Notes under the pieces: generated by a model | Databases searched by the model: none | The model's input: the letters and a program-made list of their open reading frames with translations, nothing else | What the model was told of the DNA's origin: nothing | NCBI GenBank assembly: GCA_041689995.1 | Contig: JBDNFD010000018.1 | Coordinates: 1 to 34,184 of the forward strand | From: DASSWG01 sp041689995 | Lineage (GTDB): Bacteria > Bacteroidota > Bacteroidia > Flavobacteriales > Flavobacteriaceae | Direction of reading: 5' to 3' | DNA length: 34,184 bases | Shown here: in pieces, positions 1-6,657 of the stretch | Numbering within the stretch: the first letter of the stretch is position 1 | Layout: each line of letters begins with the position of its first letter | Made by a program: the position numbers and the translations under genes

Positions 1-96
1 GTGAATAAGTGAATGGGTGAATAAGTGATTGGGTGAATAAGTGAATAAGTGATTAAGTGAATATGTGAATAAGTGAATGGGTGTATAAGTGATAGA
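1..96. repeat. Degenerate octanucleotide tandem array (GTGAATAA)n
   Basis: About twelve head-to-tail 8-base units fill the left edge. The commonest unit is GTGAATAA; variants are GTGAATGG, GTGATTGG, GTGATTAA, GTGAATAT and GTGTATAA. The window begins inside the array, so its full length is unknown. The period of 8 is not a multiple of 3 and no open frame uses it. The following stretch to about 288 is AT-rich with scattered TTTTACA-like words, and I see no gene in it. Confidence 0.9.
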
Positions 97-288
97 CTCC
101 TCGGAAATTCAAAATTCAAAAAGCTTTTTCCACTTTCATATTTTACATTTTTCGGTTTTACATTTTACATTTGAAATAAAAACAGAAACTTCATGGAACG
201 CGCGTCAGATCGAGTATTTTTTTTTGAAATAAAAAGAAAAACGTATCGATATCTTTGGTTTATGAACTTTTGCGCTTCTCGATACGGT

Positions 289-375
289 TTTGCGAAAAGC
301 AAAACCTACTCGAAGTGACGTTTCTTGAGACATTTGCGAAAAGCAAAACCTACTCGAAGTGATGTTTCTTGAGAC
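289..375. repeat. Two near-identical 43-bp direct repeats with internal hairpin
   Basis: The 43-base block at 289-331 recurs at 333-375 with one difference (C/T at the 31st base) and a single A between the copies. Each copy holds the inverted repeat TTTTGC/GCAAAA or TTTGC/GCAAA around GAAAA. The sequence just upstream (CTTCTCGATACGG, about 275-287) is partly complementary to CTCGAAG inside the block, so a larger stem is possible. This resembles dispersed REP-like intergenic elements of flavobacterial genomes. That identification is inference, but the duplication is plain in the sequence. Confidence 0.85.
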
Positions 376-456
376 TTTTTGGAAAAGACATATTTTCGAT
401 TGAAATCTTTCGGCGATTTTGATAGCATTGATTTTAAAAAAAAATAAAATCCGAAC

Positions 457-490
457 TTTCATCTGTTTCCAAATGAAAGCTTTAACTTTG
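457..490 (+). promoter_or_regulatory. Probable guaB promoter (Bacteroidota type)
   Basis: TAACTTTG at 483-490 fits the Bacteroidota -7 consensus TAnnTTTG. A TTTC at 457-460, 22 bases upstream, could serve as the -33 element. The box ends 23 bases before the guaB ATG, implying a short leader. An inverted repeat CTTTCAT/ATGAAAG (456-462 and 473-479) overlaps the promoter and could bind a regulator, but it is short. Confidence 0.55.
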
Positions 491-513
491 CGCGCAATTA
501 AATCCTAATTGCC

Positions 514-1986
514 ATGACCGCACACCAAAATAAGATTGTTGGGGAAGGGCTTACTTACGACGACGTCCTTTTAATTCCCACTTATTCGGAAGTTCTGCCC
601 CGCGAAGTATCCATTAAAACCAAATTTAGTAAGAATATCGACCTAAATGTGCCTATTGTTTCCTCGGCTATGGACACGGTCACGGAATCGAAGATGGCCA
701 TCGCGATGGCGCGGGAAGGTGGAATTGGCGTCATTCACAAAAACATGAGCATCGAGGAACAAGCGATGAAAGTCCGGAAGGTGAAACGTGCCGAAAGTGG
801 GATGATCATCGATCCGATTACTTTACCGATCACCGCGACCGTAGGCGATGCCGAAAATAATATGCGCGAATACAGCATTGGCGGAATTCCAATTGTGGAT
901 AAGGACGGGAAGTTATTGGGAATTGTGACCAACCGCGACCTTCGCTTCGAAAAAAACGAGCAGCGTCCTATTTCGGAAGTGATGACCTCGGAAAATCTGG
1001 TTACCGTGGCCGAAGGAACTTCCTTGCAACAAGCGGAAGCCATTCTTCAAAACAACAAAATTGAAAAACTGCCTGTCGTGAATGCCGATAATAAATTGGT
1101 GGGCCTTATCACTTTTCGGGATATTACCAAACTGACGCAAAAACCCATTGCCAATAAAGATGTTTATGGCAGGCTGCGGGTAGCTGCCGCCCTTGGGGTC
1201 ACCGCCGATGCGCTTGAACGTGCCGAAGCTTTGGTCCAAGCGGGGGTAGATGCGGTGGTCATCGATACCGCCCACGGACATACCAAAGGGGTGGTGGACG
1301 TGCTGAAAAAAGTAAAACAAAGCTTCCCAGATTTGGATGTGGTGGTCGGAAATATTGCCACCGCTGAAGCTGCACGTTATTTAATAGAAGCAGGGGCAGA
1401 TGGCATCAAAGTAGGGATCGGCCCCGGATCTATATGCACCACACGGGTCGTTGCCGGAGTGGGCTTTCCTCAATTTTCGGCCGTTCTGGAAGTGGCCGAA
1501 GCCGCAAAAGGAAGCGGGGTTCCGGTTATTGCTGATGGCGGAATTAGATATACGGGCGATATTCCAAAAGCCATTGCCGCCGGCGCAGATTGTGTGATGT
1601 TGGGTTCCTTGTTGGCAGGCACCAAAGAATCGCCGGGGGAAACCATCATTTACGAAGGAAGAAAATACAAATCCTACCGCGGAATGGGCTCCATTGAAGC
1701 TATGGGGAAAGGTTCCAAAGACCGCTATTTTCAAGATGTGGAAGACGATATTAAGAAATTAGTGCCAGAGGGGATTGTGGGACGTGTTCCTTATAAAGGC
1801 GAATTACAAGAAAGTATGACCCAATTTATTGGTGGATTAAGGGCCGGAATGGGATATTGCGGTGCGAAAGACATTACCACCCTGAAAGAAACTGGAAAAT
1901 TCGTAAAAATCACTTCCTCCGGAATTAATGAAAGCCATCCACACGATGTGACCATCACCAACGAATCCCCGAATTATTCTAGATAG
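514..1986 (+). CDS. guaB: IMP dehydrogenase
   Basis: Inosine-5'-monophosphate dehydrogenase oxidises IMP to XMP with NAD+, the committed step of GTP synthesis, in the cytosol. The 490-residue length is normal for the bacterial enzyme. The N-terminal barrel part contains GLTYDDVLL (12-20). Two CBS domains lie at about 95-150 and 155-210 (for example GIPIVDKDGKLLGIVTNRD and LPVVNADNKLVGLITFRD). The catalytic loop GPGSICTTR places the nucleophilic Cys at 308, preceded by GGxADGIKVG-like sequence, and the flap region has SYRGMGSIEAM. The ATG follows a promoter-like TAnnTTTG box at a suitable distance. The gene stands alone: no guaA is adjacent, and the next gene starts 106 bases later. The CBS pair suggests nucleotide-sensing allosteric control, as known for the family. 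Open frames on the opposite strand are shadows. Confidence 0.98.
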   Translation: MTAHQNKIVGEGLTYDDVLLIPTYSEVLPREVSIKTKFSKNIDLNVPIVSSAMDTVTESKMAIAMAREGGIGVIHKNMSIEEQAMKVRKVKRAESGMIIDPITLPITATVGDAENNMREYSIGGIPIVDKDGKLLGIVTNRDLRFEKNEQRPISEVMTSENLVTVAEGTSLQQAEAILQNNKIEKLPVVNADNKLVGLITFRDITKLTQKPIANKDVYGRLRVAAALGVTADALERAEALVQAGVDAVVIDTAHGHTKGVVDVLKKVKQSFPDLDVVVGNIATAEAARYLIEAGADGIKVGIGPGSICTTRVVAGVGFPQFSAVLEVAEAAKGSGVPVIADGGIRYTGDIPKAIAAGADCVMLGSLLAGTKESPGETIIYEGRKYKSYRGMGSIEAMGKGSKDRYFQDVEDDIKKLVPEGIVGRVPYKGELQESMTQFIGGLRAGMGYCGAKDITTLKETGKFVKITSSGINESHPHDVTITNESPNYSR

Positions 1987-2092
1987 TTTTAATGGGGCGC
2001 GAGTTTCGGGATGCGAGGTGGCGGCTTTTTACTTAATTTCAACTTTGAATAATATTTCTTTTTCATTTTAAGTTCAACTCATAAACGCAACC

Positions 2093-2659
2093 ATGAGCAA
2101 AAGAATAAAAGAAAAAATCTTTTCATTATTGGTGATTTTATTTATTTCCTGCCAAACCAGTAAAATAGCTACTGCCGATTTGAAAATGAATACACAATAT
2201 AATTCGCGGTACAGAGAAAGTATTAAGGCGTTTTCCGGAAAACTAAATAATTCAGAATATTCTGAATTAATAAAAATGATTGAAACAGAGTTGGATGCTT
2301 CCATTCCCGCGGGTAAATCGGTTCTTATAAATTTCGATCAAAAAGCACTGAATTGTATTTCACAACATGTTCCGGAAAATAGAATTGCAGTTATTGATAA
2401 TGGAATTCGCCTTTCATCAAGTATAAGTGCCAATAATAATGCGATTGATTTTTTCGTTTATACCAATGACTCATTTAGCAAAGAGATTTATGACAGGAAA
2501 CCTAATTTTATTCTGGATTCAGGTTTCTTCTATAATAATGTTTTTACTATACACGAAAACTGTCGCGCTTTTTTAATTGTAAAACCGAACGGAGAATTTT
2601 ATAAATACTATGGAGAGGATTATTATACTGTAGCGGAAAAATTTCTCAAAAAAGAATAA
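2093..2659 (+). CDS. Putative lipoprotein of unknown function
   Basis: I do not recognise the family of this 188-residue protein. The N-terminus has a basic stretch (KRIKEK), a hydrophobic core and then LFISC, a plausible lipobox with Cys20 as the lipidated residue. This suggests secretion by Sec and anchoring in a membrane by signal peptidase II processing. The rest has no membrane segments. The middle is polar, and the C-terminal third is aromatic-rich (NFILDSGFFYNNVF, then GEFYKYYGEDYY). A second Cys lies in ENCRAF near residue 157. Base composition is more AT-rich than guaB, suggesting an accessory gene. The ATG at 2093 is the first start that leaves a whole signal peptide. The gene is separated by about 130 bases from the next one, which has its own promoter-like box. 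Confidence 0.6.
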   Translation: MSKRIKEKIFSLLVILFISCQTSKIATADLKMNTQYNSRYRESIKAFSGKLNNSEYSELIKMIETELDASIPAGKSVLINFDQKALNCISQHVPENRIAVIDNGIRLSSSISANNNAIDFFVYTNDSFSKEIYDRKPNFILDSGFFYNNVFTIHENCRAFLIVKPNGEFYKYYGEDYYTVAEKFLKKE

Positions 2660-2707
2660 AACAAAGTAAAAATTTTGGGATAAGTGACTGATAGTTACAA
2701 AACCTTG

Positions 2708-2715
2708 TATCTTTG
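2708..2715 (+). promoter_or_regulatory. TAnnTTTG -7 box upstream of rhodanese-like gene
   Basis: TATCTTTG matches the Bacteroidota -7 consensus and lies 74 bases before the ATG at 2790. The closest TTTG upstream (2674-2677) is 30 bases away, longer than usual, so only the -7 box is well supported. Confidence 0.4.
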
Positions 2716-2789
2716 ATATTATCATTCAAAAGTATCAAGGTGAATCCTACTTATGAAATAATACCTGAAATTCTAAAATAATAACTTCA

Positions 2790-3260
2790 ATGAAAAAACA
2801 TTTCCCTTTTGCATGTATTCTACTATTGACAATGGTTTTTACGAAAACCTATGGACAAGAAAAATCCGTGCCCTGGAGTGATGAGCAATTAATGGCACCG
2901 GCAAAACTTGCCATAATACTTGCTGATTCTTCCGAACAAAGTTGGCCGCTAATTATTGCCGTGAACCCGGATGGAATGCACGGCTTGCCTTTTAAAGGAG
3001 GAGTGAAAGGCTCAAAATGGTTTGGTCCGGCGCAAGATAAAACCAACTTAGATTCATTGAAAACCTATTTGGAACCGCTGGATCGGGATGCCGCTATTGT
3101 ATTTTATTGCGGTTGCTGTCCTTTTGATATGTGTCCAAATATTCGTCCGGCTTTTCATTTATTTCAAGAGATGGGATTTACAGATTTCAAACTTTTGAAT
3201 GTTCCTCAAAATCTCGAAATTGATTGGATGGAAAAGGGTTATCCCATGAAAATCGAATAA
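2790..3260 (+). CDS. Secreted rhodanese-like protein
   Basis: This 156-residue protein has an N-terminal signal peptide (hydrophobic 6-18, likely cleaved near TYG-QEK at 22-23), so it probably acts in the periplasm. Residues about 35-150 read as a rhodanese-like domain. A strand (AAIVFYCGC) leads to the loop CGCCPFDMCPNIRP with cysteines at 107, 109, 110 and 115. The C-terminal strand and helix (MGFTDFKLLNVPQNLEIDWMEKGYP) have the usual rhodanese spacing after the loop. Rhodaneses carry sulfur or handle thiols on the loop Cys; the extra cysteines suggest redox or metal chemistry, which is inference. No rhodanese partner genes lie nearby. The family assignment is moderate because only the active-loop half is clear. 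Confidence 0.65.
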   Translation: MKKHFPFACILLLTMVFTKTYGQEKSVPWSDEQLMAPAKLAIILADSSEQSWPLIIAVNPDGMHGLPFKGGVKGSKWFGPAQDKTNLDSLKTYLEPLDRDAAIVFYCGCCPFDMCPNIRPAFHLFQEMGFTDFKLLNVPQNLEIDWMEKGYPMKIE

Positions 3261-3324
3261 TTTCACTGTTGAAGCATTAAAAATTAGCGTTACCATAAAA
3301 CACTGAACAAGTTTCCCGAAAAAA

Positions 3325-3954
3325 ATGGAGAATTTCGATAGAAAACAGCATTGGGATAAAATTTATAATACCAAACAACTGAATGAAGTAAGTTGGTATG
3401 AACCCACGCCCAAAACTTCACTTGATTTTGTCGAAAAATTCAAGTTATCCAAAACGGCCAAGATTATTGATATTGGCGGGGGAGACAGTTTTTTTGTGGA
3501 TCATTTGCTTGCGAAAGGTTATAAAAATATTACCGTGCTCGATATTTCGGAAGTCGCTATTGAAAGGGCAAAAAAGCGACTTGGCAACAAAGCTGAAAAT
3601 ATAAAATGGATTATTGCCGATGCCACAAAATTTCGACCGATCGAAAAATATGATTTTTGGAACGACCGTGCAGCCTTTCATTTTCTCATTAAAGAACAAG
3701 AAATCTCAAAGTATCTCGAAATTGCAGAGAACAGTATTTCATCTGAAGGAATTATGGTCATCGGAACTTTTTCAATAGAAGGTCCCAAGAAATGCAGTGG
3801 AATCGAGATCAAACAATATTCAGAAAATTCGATGACCGAACGCTCGAAACATTATTTTGAAAAAATAGAATGTATTAAAGTAGATCATCCAACCCCTTTT
3901 GATACCTTTCAAAAATTTGTGTTCTGCAGTTTTAAAAAGTTACGAAATTCGTGA
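3325..3954 (+). CDS. Class I SAM-dependent methyltransferase
   Basis: A cytosolic 209-residue protein with a Rossmann-type methyltransferase fold. Motif I is IIDIGGGDSFF at about 47-57, which binds S-adenosylmethionine. An acidic strand end (VLDIS) follows, as expected for ribose binding. WIIADATKF and WNDRAAFHFL fit the post-II region. The N-terminal motif HWDKIYNTKQLNEVSWYEP is typical of small methyltransferases of the Methyltransf_25/12 type with broad substrates. The substrate cannot be read from sequence. The gene starts at an ATG 64 bases after the rhodanese-like gene and is probably co-oriented by chance or in a loose operon. No missing residues are apparent. Confidence 0.85.
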   Translation: MENFDRKQHWDKIYNTKQLNEVSWYEPTPKTSLDFVEKFKLSKTAKIIDIGGGDSFFVDHLLAKGYKNITVLDISEVAIERAKKRLGNKAENIKWIIADATKFRPIEKYDFWNDRAAFHFLIKEQEISKYLEIAENSISSEGIMVIGTFSIEGPKKCSGIEIKQYSENSMTERSKHYFEKIECIKVDHPTPFDTFQKFVFCSFKKLRNS

Positions 3955-4013
3955 GTTTTATGAAGTATTGTGAATGTTTCGGTCTTTTATATTCTTAGAA
4001 AAAAGCACTTTAA

Positions 4014-4220
4014 TACGAGCTCTTTGATACTTTAAGCTTAAATATTTATCCCACACATATTATTGTCGAAAAAAATGGAAAGATATTGAAAGTAGTGAAC
4101 GACGCTTCGGAAATGATTTCTTTTTTGAAACCGGAGATACATTCACCACTGAGGAAAAATAAACACGCGGTCCAAGTTGTTCTGCCACCGTCGCCTCCAT
4201 TTCAAAACAAGGAAGACTGA
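4014..4220 (+). pseudogene. Remnant of thioredoxin/TlpA-like C-terminus
   Basis: The frame open from 4014 to the TGA at 4218-4220 encodes about 68 residues with no good early start. It includes IYPTHIIVEKNGKILKVVN, which looks like the segment after the cis-proline of a thioredoxin/TlpA-like fold, followed by a helix (DASEMISFLKPEI). No CxxC half is visible upstream: that frame is closed by TAA at 4011-4013 and methyltransferase sequence lies beyond. The tail after PEI looks like read-through into non-coding DNA. I infer a 5'-deleted gene relic. The only longer open frame here on the other strand (4060-4269) has no recognisable protein character. The rest of 3955-4353 shows no gene. Confidence 0.4.
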
Positions 4221-4353
4221 GAAGGCTAAGAAGAAGCAGTAAATCAAACTTTTCCCATTCACAGCTCATCCTTTTAAATTGACAATTCAGGAATAAAAAT
4301 TAATCAGTGTGAAGGATTTATTTGAATTTTGGATCGTTAAAATCAATTAAAAA

Positions 4354-4998
4354 ATGGAAAAAGCGATACAAATTTTAATTTATATTCACGCTGCTTTTGG
4401 CGGAATTGCCTTATTATCGGGCCTCATTGCTATAATTGCAAAAAAGGGAAAAACCCTACATAAAAAATCTGGTATATTCTTTTATTACTCCATGATGCTT
4501 TCTGGCATTATTGCGATGTTCGTTGCTGTTTTGCCGAATCACCATAGCCCATTTTTATTCGCTGTCGGAATTTTTAGCCTCTATTTTGTCGTGTCCGGAA
4601 AAAGGGTTTTGAATTTCAAAAAGAAAAATCCGAATTTGAAAGTTGACAAATTGATTTCAAGTATTATGCTTGTCACAGGAATTTTAATGATTTTATTGCC
4701 CTTAATAATCACACAATCCGTCAATCTAGTCCTTTTCGTCTTTGCAATTGTCGGAATTACTTTTTCAGTGAAAGATTTATTGTTGTTCCGGAAACCTGAG
4801 GAATTAAGGAAAAAATGGCTGAGATTACATTTGGGAAAAATGTTGGGCGGATATATTTCTGCAACAACTGCTTTTGTGGTCGTTAACGAATTTTTTTCGA
4901 GTATCTATGGCTGGTTCGTCCCAGGAATAATTGGAGGTTTGCTAATAATTTATTGGATGAAGAAACTAAAAAGAAAGGCGGTTGTTAAAATTGCCTAA
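4354..4998 (+). CDS. DUF2306-like integral membrane protein
   Basis: A 214-residue protein with about six or seven hydrophobic segments covering nearly all its length, so it sits in the inner membrane. The N-terminus (IHAAFGGIALLSGLIAII, then KGKTLHKKSGIFFYYSMMLSG) has the helix, small basic loop with HKK, helix pattern seen in DUF2306-type proteins. A conserved-looking RLHLGKM is followed by helices with AFVVVNEFF. The C-terminus ends with a basic cytosolic tail (MKKLKRKAVVKIA). The function of the family is unknown; some members are thought to be transport- or haem-related, but nothing in this sequence supports a choice. It stands alone between a gene relic and the MntA/HepT pair. Confidence 0.65.
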   Translation: MEKAIQILIYIHAAFGGIALLSGLIAIIAKKGKTLHKKSGIFFYYSMMLSGIIAMFVAVLPNHHSPFLFAVGIFSLYFVVSGKRVLNFKKKNPNLKVDKLISSIMLVTGILMILLPLIITQSVNLVLFVFAIVGITFSVKDLLLFRKPEELRKKWLRLHLGKMLGGYISATTAFVVVNEFFSSIYGWFVPGIIGGLLIIYWMKKLKRKAVVKIA

Positions 4999-5146
4999 AA
5001 GTTCAATTCTGCTTTTGAACGATGAATTCATTTCAAAATAGAAAACCCACGCCTCCTGCGGTAAATTTTGAATAGGCAAGATCAAAACCGAATATTCCAA
5101 AATTGTCCTGCCGCCATTAGTAAGAAACTATTTACTATATTTGAAG

Positions 5147-5446
5147 ATGAAATTGATTGAAAATCATCTCGAAAATCTTAAACACCTGTGTGATTTACAT
5201 CATGTAGACAAAATGTATCTTTTCGGATCTGCTTTGAACAATAAATTCAATTCAAAAAGTGATATTGATTTTTTGGTTAAATTCAAACCCATTGATTTGG
5301 CCCAATACTTTGATAATTATATGAATTTCAAAGAAAATCTAAGAAAATTGCTCGGTCGTGAAATCGATCTTGTCGAAGAACAAACTTTGAAAAATCCCGT
5401 CCTTATTGATTCAATCAATAAAAGCAAAGAGTTGGTGTATGGATGA
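5147..5446 (+). CDS. mntA: MntA-type antitoxin nucleotidyltransferase (MNT domain)
   Basis: A 99-residue minimal nucleotidyltransferase. The family signature GS-x10-D-x-D is exact: Gly27-Ser28, then ten residues, then Asp39-Ile40-Asp41. A third acidic residue follows in GREIDLVEE, as expected for the metal-binding carboxylate. In characterised MntA/HepT systems this enzyme transfers AMP groups from ATP to a tyrosine on the HEPN toxin and so silences it. The ATG at 5147 is preferred over the TTG at 5141. The gene overlaps the HEPN gene by 8 bases, implying translational coupling, and this order (MNT first, toxin second) is common. No recognition of a chromosomal role is possible; it is likely a mobile defence or stability module. 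Confidence 0.9.
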   Translation: MKLIENHLENLKHLCDLHHVDKMYLFGSALNNKFNSKSDIDFLVKFKPIDLAQYFDNYMNFKENLRKLLGREIDLVEEQTLKNPVLIDSINKSKELVYG

Positions 5447-5789
5447 GAAAACTTTAAAATGGCTATATGATATAAAATTGGCCATCGAGGAAATTGACGG
5501 TTATTTCGAAAATAATGAAATGAATTTCTACGAATATCGTAAAAATCTAATGCTCAAAAGGGCAATAGAACGTGGCCTTGAAATCATTGGTGAAGCCTTG
5601 AATAGAATTATAAAAAGGGATGAGTCTTTTGAAAATAAAATCTCACATGCCCAAGGAATTATTGGTTTAAGGAATTATGTTATTCATGCATATGATAATA
5701 TTTCAGATGAGAATATCTGGGCTATTTTAATAAACCATCTTCCTAAACTCAAGAACGAGATCAATCATTTGCTTATCGATAAAAAATGA
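5439..5789 (+). CDS. hepT: HepT-type HEPN toxin ribonuclease (DUF86)
   Basis: A 116-residue all-helical HEPN protein. The catalytic signature R-x4-H-x-Y is complete: Arg78, His83 and Tyr85 within LRNYVIHAYDNI. In characterised HepT the Arg and His form the RNase site at a dimer interface, and the Tyr is the residue AMPylated by MntA. Other DUF86 hallmarks are an early acidic helix (WLYDIKLAIEEID), the ERGLEIIGEALNRI helix and the final helix after NISDENIW. The ATG at 5439 gives the normal start; a TTG upstream at 5406 would extend it into the MNT coding sequence with no domain logic. With both active sites intact, the pair is probably functional. Confidence 0.9.
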   Translation: MDEKTLKWLYDIKLAIEEIDGYFENNEMNFYEYRKNLMLKRAIERGLEIIGEALNRIIKRDESFENKISHAQGIIGLRNYVIHAYDNISDENIWAILINHLPKLKNEINHLLIDKK

Positions 5790-5817
5790 TATTTTTCAGT
5801 TTTACAGCTCACACTAT

Positions 5818-5852
5818 AAACATTAAACATTAAGCATTAAACATTAAACATT
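5818..5852. repeat. Heptanucleotide array (AAACATT)5 between convergent genes
   Basis: Five tandem 7-base units AAACATT, the third reading AAGCATT. The unit is the reverse complement of AATGTTT, which forms the long array at the right end of the window. The array sits in the 66 bases between the convergent hepT and CarboxypepD_reg-like genes. Confidence 0.9.
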
Positions 5853-5855
5853 CAC

Positions 5856-6620
5856 TTATTCCCTGTTCAGCACTTTGTATTCTTCGTAACATCCGCTAAT
5901 GGCATCGAGAATCTGCAAATCGTTTGCATTTTTAATGAAATCTTTGGAATAATCGCAGCGGCTCAAAATTTCATCGATATTCACTTTGTCAATCTGCAAC
6001 AAGGCCACTAAAGTTTCGCGGTCATATTTTTGTTGCAATAGATTTCGTATTTCGTCATCCTCGCGCATTTGTTTCAACTTGCGCATTTGTTTGGGTTTGT
6101 TGCCAAAAATATGGTGCAACATATCGGCCGGATTGAAAATAGCGCCCAACACTTTCGAAACATCACTTGTTTTTGTTTCACCACCTTCATATCCAGAACG
6201 TAAGCCGGAAATACTGTAGCGGTAATTTTGAAAAATTGGAATATTTTTTGCGTCGATTTCCAGATATCCCGTCAGCTTCATGGGTTGAATCACCACTTGT
6301 TCCAAAGCAATTCCCACCTCCGTCATTTTTATTTTCACGTCACCAAATTTAGTCCAATCTTCAGTTACCCGAACTTGAATGGTTTCAAAAGCTAATCGTG
6401 AAAAAAACAAGGTGTCGTTCACAGCTGCCTCAATCTTAAATTCACCTTTTGCATTTGAAGAAGTTCCCACCACACGGTTTAAATTGACGATGTTCACATT
6501 TTCCATCGGCTGATCGTCAGCGTCGTTCAAAACCACTCCTTTTATCGTATAAACCTCTTGTCCGCTGGCCCAAAAGCCTACGAGGCACAAAAATAGAACT
6601 AAAGTATTCTTGATTTTCAT
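5856..6620 (-). CDS. Secreted CarboxypepD_reg-like domain protein
   Basis: A 254-residue exported protein. The signal peptide is MKIKNTLVLFLCLVGFWASGQ, so translation starts at 6620; the frame stays open upstream but that part lies antiparallel inside the helicase tail and lacks a signal. Residues about 24-100 form a carboxypeptidase-regulatory-like beta-sandwich (IKGVVLNDADDQPMENVNIV, then TSSNAKGEFKIEAAVNDTLFFS). A linker with ALEQVVIQPM follows, then a basic helical C-terminal region (MRKLKQMREDDEIRNLLQQKY) and a helical tail containing Cys in SRCDYSKDF. The same plan occurs in the tandem pair at 12233-13842. In flavobacteria this sandwich occurs in TonB receptors and in small exported proteins of unknown role. 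It lies 37 bases after the helicase gene and may be cotranscribed with it. Confidence 0.8.
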   Translation of the reverse strand: MKIKNTLVLFLCLVGFWASGQEVYTIKGVVLNDADDQPMENVNIVNLNRVVGTSSNAKGEFKIEAAVNDTLFFSRLAFETIQVRVTEDWTKFGDVKIKMTEVGIALEQVVIQPMKLTGYLEIDAKNIPIFQNYRYSISGLRSGYEGGETKTSDVSKVLGAIFNPADMLHHIFGNKPKQMRKLKQMREDDEIRNLLQQKYDRETLVALLQIDKVNIDEILSRCDYSKDFIKNANDLQILDAISGCYEEYKVLNRE

Positions 6621-6657
6621 AGAATGCATTAGCAGTAAAAACGGTTTTTCCCGTAAA

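Noticed and set aside
1..96. CRISPR array
   Set aside because: The units are 8 bases, contiguous and without spacers; the same holds for the 7-base arrays, and no cas genes are present.
205..462. 85-codon minus-strand open frame
   Set aside because: Most of it is translated from the tandem 43-bp repeats and poly-A stretches; no family resemblance.
913..1320. 135-codon open frame on the minus strand inside guaB
   Set aside because: It lies fully within the conserved guaB frame and its translation has no recognisable domain; it is a shadow of codon bias, as are the frames at 735-1043 and 1381-1734.
4060..4269. 69-codon minus-strand open frame
   Set aside because: Leucine-rich but without homology that I recognise, and the plus-strand frame reads better as a thioredoxin-like relic.
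5136..5143. TATATTTG as the mntA promoter
   Set aside because: It matches TAnnTTTG but is only three bases before the ATG, so transcription would start at or after the start codon; it may be chance, so it was not listed as a promoter.
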